DNA from: Deinococcus fonticola
GTDB lineage: Bacteria; Deinococcota; Deinococci; Deinococcales; Deinococcaceae
Length of the DNA stretch: 16,771 nt
Assembly (NCBI RefSeq): GCF_004634215.1
Contig: NZ_SMMH01000046.1
Span: 1-16,771, forward strand
Direction of reading: 5' to 3'
The translations under genes were made by a program, and so were the position numbers. This document shows, piece after piece, positions 14,208 through 16,771 of the stretch (positions are counted from its first letter, which is position 1; every line of letters starts with the position of its first letter). The notes beneath the pieces are model-generated. The model ran no database searches. It was not told the origin of the DNA and saw only the letters and a program-made list of their open reading frames with translations.

Positions 14208-15389
14208 TCACAGCAGGCGCTGACGGGCGCGTACCTGCTGCATAGCCTGTACCAGACCATCATCGGGGTCGTCCTGGTTCACCAGCGGGATGAAGAACTG
14301 GGCGCTGATGCGGAAGGGGTCGCGGCCCATATAGTCATCGAAGGCGGCCTGGGCGTCAATGGTGGCCTTCTCCGGGGTAGAGGCCAGCGGCCTGTTCTTC
14401 TCGCTCAGGAACTGCTGAAATGCCTCTCTGAAGCGGTGGCCGAAATTCTCCCGCAGGTGGGGCCGCTCGGTGGCGAGTTGCTGCTCGAAGCGCAGACGGG
14501 CCTGAGCTTCAACTTCGCCAAGGAAGCCCTTGACCAGCTCCATGTCCTCCAGCCGGAGCACATATAGGCCACGCGCACCGGGAACATCCTCCAGCAGTTG
14601 GTTCAACTTGCGGCGCTCCGTGCGCAGAAAACGCTGGAATTGCTGGGCAAGCTGGGAAACATCGGGGTCAACGTACTCCACGCTGGGGTACTTCACGCGG
14701 TTCGCTTGAGCCTGTGAGCTGGCGTGGCCCAGGGATTCCGGGGTCATGCTGTATTGGCCGGTTAGCAGACGGAAGGACAGCCGTACCGCTAGCACGCCGG
14801 GCTGGGAGTGGCTTATCAGCATTTCTGCGAGCTTCTGGCGCTCCTCGGCAAGGTGGTCAATTTCGCGCTGGAGGTCGCCAAGGTCAAAGGGCTTGCTGTT
14901 CTGCCATAGGTACTCCAGCGCGCTTAGAGCTTTTTGCGTCAGGGGATGGGGACCGCTCATGGCTTCCACCTGCTTGCTGTGCGCTGTGCCCGCCTCACCC
15001 CGGTTACTGAGGTTGGCACTGCCGAGCCACAAGACGCCCTGCTGGTTATACTCGCGGGCGTAGACCTTGGCGTGAAGGGTGGGCATGCGCCTGACCTCCA
15101 CACCCCACTCCAAGTACGCCTTGACTGCGCTCACGTCTGACAGGCCTCTCAGAAAGTCCTCGGCACATCCACGGATGAGCAGTCGGTCCCCCCTCTGTAC
15201 GCTGCCAAGCAAATCGGCATGCCGCGTCGTGAGCCAGGGTGAGAACAGCCACCGTCGGCCCGGCCCATCCAAGTCTGGCACGGCGGCCCGCCAGCCTTCA
15301 GCAATACGAATCAGGTCAGATGCAGGCTTGGCTACGCTATGGCCTGCCGGGACGAGAACCGTGTCGAAGAGACTTTGCTGGTCACTCAT
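14208..15389 (-). CDS. PLD-superfamily nuclease-like protein (single HKD motif)
   Basis: A 393-residue protein with one phospholipase-D-type motif in its N-terminal half: H106-A-K108 (PTLHAKVYARE) followed by GSANLSNRG (123-131). The acidic residue at the end of the HxK(x)4D pattern is E113 rather than D. Single-motif PLD proteins normally dimerise to build the active site and include nucleases such as those in restriction and DISARM-type systems. The C-terminal half (about 165-393) is helical, rich in charged residues and Gln (QQFQRFLRTERRKLNQLLEDV), and unrecognised; it contains no helicase motifs. ATG 15389 starts MSDQQSLFDTVL; the ribosome binding site is weak. It is the first gene of the minus-strand module, 22 bp before the AlbA_2 gene. 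Confidence 0.8.
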   Translation of the reverse strand: MSDQQSLFDTVLVPAGHSVAKPASDLIRIAEGWRAAVPDLDGPGRRWLFSPWLTTRHADLLGSVQRGDRLLIRGCAEDFLRGLSDVSAVKAYLEWGVEVRRMPTLHAKVYAREYNQQGVLWLGSANLSNRGEAGTAHSKQVEAMSGPHPLTQKALSALEYLWQNSKPFDLGDLQREIDHLAEERQKLAEMLISHSQPGVLAVRLSFRLLTGQYSMTPESLGHASSQAQANRVKYPSVEYVDPDVSQLAQQFQRFLRTERRKLNQLLEDVPGARGLYVLRLEDMELVKGFLGEVEAQARLRFEQQLATERPHLRENFGHRFREAFQQFLSEKNRPLASTPEKATIDAQAAFDDYMGRDPFRISAQFFIPLVNQDDPDDGLVQAMQQVRARQRLL

Positions 15390-15435
15390 GCTTGCTTGAG
15401 TTCATATCACAGGGGTTGTTGAAACGGCTCGCATA

Positions 15436-15513
15436 ATGCAGGTCAAGGACTCGGTGCAGGAGTTAATGTGGGACATGCTAAAAAACGATGACTGGTTCAC
15501 ACTGGCACAATGA
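15436..15513 (+). CDS. Tiny open frame upstream of the PLD gene (weak)
   Basis: ATG 15436 to TGA 15511-15513 encodes 25 residues (MQVKDSVQELMWDMLKNDDW then FTLAQ). The amphipathic, WDML/DDWFTL-containing sequence looks protein-like, reminiscent of the first helix of a winged-helix domain, so it may be a broken gene start. There is no good ribosome binding site and it could be chance. It occupies the region where the PLD promoter must lie on the opposite strand. Confidence 0.2.
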   Translation: MQVKDSVQELMWDMLKNDDWFTLAQ

Positions 15514-15574
15514 GTCTTGTGCGGGGATTATTACGCCTGGTCACATCAACTCGTTGTGGACTGGGGCGTCCGTC

Positions 15575-15866
15575 GTGACTATCAGTGCCCAGCAGCTTCG
15601 TTCCCTCATTGTGACCTTTCCAAATCGCCAGCCGTTAACCGCCGTGGCCATCCAGGAACGGCTTGATGGGGGATGGTCAGACGAACAGGCTCACCTTGAT
15701 GGCTGGCTCGCTGAGTATGACGACCCTGGGTATTACAACCGGGCTGGGCATAACTATGATGCAAAGTACTTCTACAACCATTTTCAGGACGGATATGGTC
15801 TCATGTGGCTGGCTGAAGCTGTAGGCGTTGACCGGTCAGTATTGGAGCAGGGTGCCAGCGCTATGT
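15575..15866 (+). pseudogene. Unknown protein truncated by MITE fragment (copy 4)
   Basis: From GTG 15575 the frame encodes about 97 residues (VTISAQQLRSLIVTFPNRQP...) up to the MITE border at 15867, after which it reads through repeat DNA (CFKEAATKRKV) and beyond. The retained part has a dense, conserved-looking aromatic segment (DDPGYYNRAGHNYDAKYFYN; HFQDGYGLMWLAEAVG) and good GC-rich codon use, so it is clearly from a real gene. The family is not recognised. The original 3' end has been lost. Confidence 0.55.
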
Positions 15867-15920
15867 GGGGGTGTTTTAAGGAAGCTGCTACCAAGCGCAA
15901 AGTGAGGAGTTTCACGAGTC
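15867..15920. mobile_element. MITE-like element, copy 4 (truncated end, about 54 bp)
   Basis: GGGGGTGTTTTAAGG (from 15867) then AAGCTGCTACCAAGCGCAAAG and GTTTCAC match the terminal repeat of the other copies, in the same orientation as copy 3. Similarity ends near 15920, where the terminal codons of the minus-strand recombinase begin. The other end of the element is missing. Confidence 0.75.
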
Positions 15921-16623
15921 AGACAGGGAAGCGACTGATGACCCGCTCGTACTCCTTCTGTGCTTCGCCCAGAGCGAGCCGCGAATACACTTCCAAAGAC
16001 TGGCGTGAACTATGTCCGCTGTAGGGCTGGATCAGAGCATCATCAATGCCCTGTTTTTTCAACCAGGTCAGCAGATAGTGTCTAAGCTTATGGGGGCTGA
16101 TGTTGCGCTCAATCCCGGCCTCCGCGGTGTAGCGCTCCAGCATCCGGCGGATGCCCCGGTCACTGTAATGCCGTTTCCACGACGACTCAAACAGGTAATT
16201 GCCGCCCCGCTGCTTGCGGTGTTCGATGTGCAGCGCAAGTGTTTCCCTGAAGCCCAGCGGGAACGGCACAATTCGATCCTTGCTTCCCTTCCCCAGATTC
16301 ACCCTCATTTGGCAAGCCTCTAAGTCAACGTCGTTTAGCCTGATTGCCACCAGTTCCGACACACGAACACCTGTGTACAAGAAGGTTTTGATCAAGACCA
16401 AGTCAGCGGTGCGGCGCGTGCGCCACACCGCCTGATACAGCACACGCACTTGTTCTTCAGTCGGCACCCAAGGTAAGCGTCGTGAGGATGTCGGCACTTC
16501 CACTTCCAGTTCCGCCCTCAGGTGTCTGAAAACGTCTTTCAGGTAGGCATAATCTGGTCGTTCCGCCCGCAGCAGTTTCGCCACTTCACGGGCTTTCTTC
16601 TTGGCACTTGTGCGCCTGGTCAT
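15919..16623 (-). CDS. Small tyrosine recombinase / integrase
   Basis: A 234-residue site-specific recombinase with a short basic N-terminal region ([20 protein letters not shown]) and a complete catalytic domain: R87 (TGVRVSELV), K112 (LGKGSKDR), H178-x-x-R181 ([11 protein letters not shown]), H204 (YSGHSSRQS) and Y213 (LEVYSRL). It is shorter than Xer proteins because the core-binding domain is reduced to about 50 residues. ATG 16623 is chosen as the first start before the basic N-terminus; the frame continues open upstream to 16767 but that part has no protein-like character. It differs clearly from the recombinase at 1126-1983. The stop codon (15919-15921) touches the end of the MITE fragment. 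It may be the integration enzyme of the island. 16624-16771 holds nothing recognisable. Confidence 0.9.
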   Translation of the reverse strand: MTRRTSAKKKAREVAKLLRAERPDYAYLKDVFRHLRAELEVEVPTSSRRLPWVPTEEQVRVLYQAVWRTRRTADLVLIKTFLYTGVRVSELVAIRLNDVDLEACQMRVNLGKGSKDRIVPFPLGFRETLALHIEHRKQRGGNYLFESSWKRHYSDRGIRRMLERYTAEAGIERNISPHKLRHYLLTWLKKQGIDDALIQPYSGHSSRQSLEVYSRLALGEAQKEYERVISRFPV

Positions 16624-16771
16624 ACCGACAGTTTGAGCCTGTGGCCTGACGGCCTGACAAACTTTATGAGAGAGGACGTAAAACCAGCGTCCAGCCGACT
16701 TCCAGCAACGTAATGGGGTCAGAGCATTTCTTCTTCCGTTTGCCCAGAGGTTCTGGATCAGGCCCACCTGG

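Noticed and set aside
14186..14263. Longer start for the AlbA_2 protein overlapping the PLD gene
   Set aside because: The extra 26 residues lack AlbA_2 character and overlap the PLD coding end, while ATG 14185 has a GGAG ribosome binding site.
14208..15389. PLD protein as the N-terminal part of a PLD-helicase fusion
   Set aside because: The gene ends normally without Walker A or helicase motifs and the next gene is a different, complete protein.

Overview
The window (about 16.8 kb, mostly GC-rich) looks like an accessory, mobile-element-rich island of a Deinococcus-like bacterium. The organism call is an inference from the GC-rich codon usage, the type of beta-propeller phytase lipoprotein and the style of the recombinases and short repeats; no rRNA, tRNA or housekeeping gene is present to confirm it.

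Left part (1-5658): a patchwork of recombination debris. It holds the tail of an IS110-type transposase, three about 279-bp non-coding repeat elements that look like MITEs (386-664, 3817-4094, 5112-5390), gene fragments cut at MITE borders (an M41-peptidase-like tail, an IS1595-type transposase head, an unknown C-terminus), an intact tyrosine recombinase (1126-1983), a beta-propeller phytase (2265-3377, minus) and a Tn3-type serine resolvase (4177-4743, minus) with a res-like upstream region. The last about 90 bp of the tyrosine recombinase locus recur right upstream of the phytase (1933-2024 and 3421-3512), so the phytase lies between two copies of the recombinase 3' end.

Central and right part (5706-15389): a putative anti-phage / DNA-modification module on the minus strand. 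In transcription order it has a stand-alone PLD-type nuclease (15389-14208), an AlbA_2/Schlafen-type ATP-binding protein with C-terminal winged helices (14185-12482), a large DUF1156/COG1743 adenine-specific DNA methylase (11782-8999) and a very large DUF499/COG1483 ATPase (9002-5706) with an N-terminal HEPN-like Rx4H motif. The methylase and ATPase overlap by 4 bp (ATGA); the PLD and AlbA_2 genes are 22 bp apart. Between the two pairs a small secreted protein is encoded on the opposite strand (11902-12228). DUF1156 plus DUF499 are the methylase and ATPase partners of a known defence-type neighbourhood that usually also carries a helicase; no helicase is visible here, and an AlbA_2 protein plus a single-HKD PLD protein occupy the upstream positions. 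The middle of the methylase gene (about 9790-11135) is markedly AT-rich while both ends are GC-rich, which suggests a domain-replacement mosaic.

Right edge (15436-16771): a plus-strand gene of unknown family cut off by a fourth, truncated MITE (about 15867-15920), followed by a small complete tyrosine recombinase on the minus strand (16623-15919). The defence module is therefore bracketed by same-orientation MITE copies and by recombinase genes, consistent with mobility.
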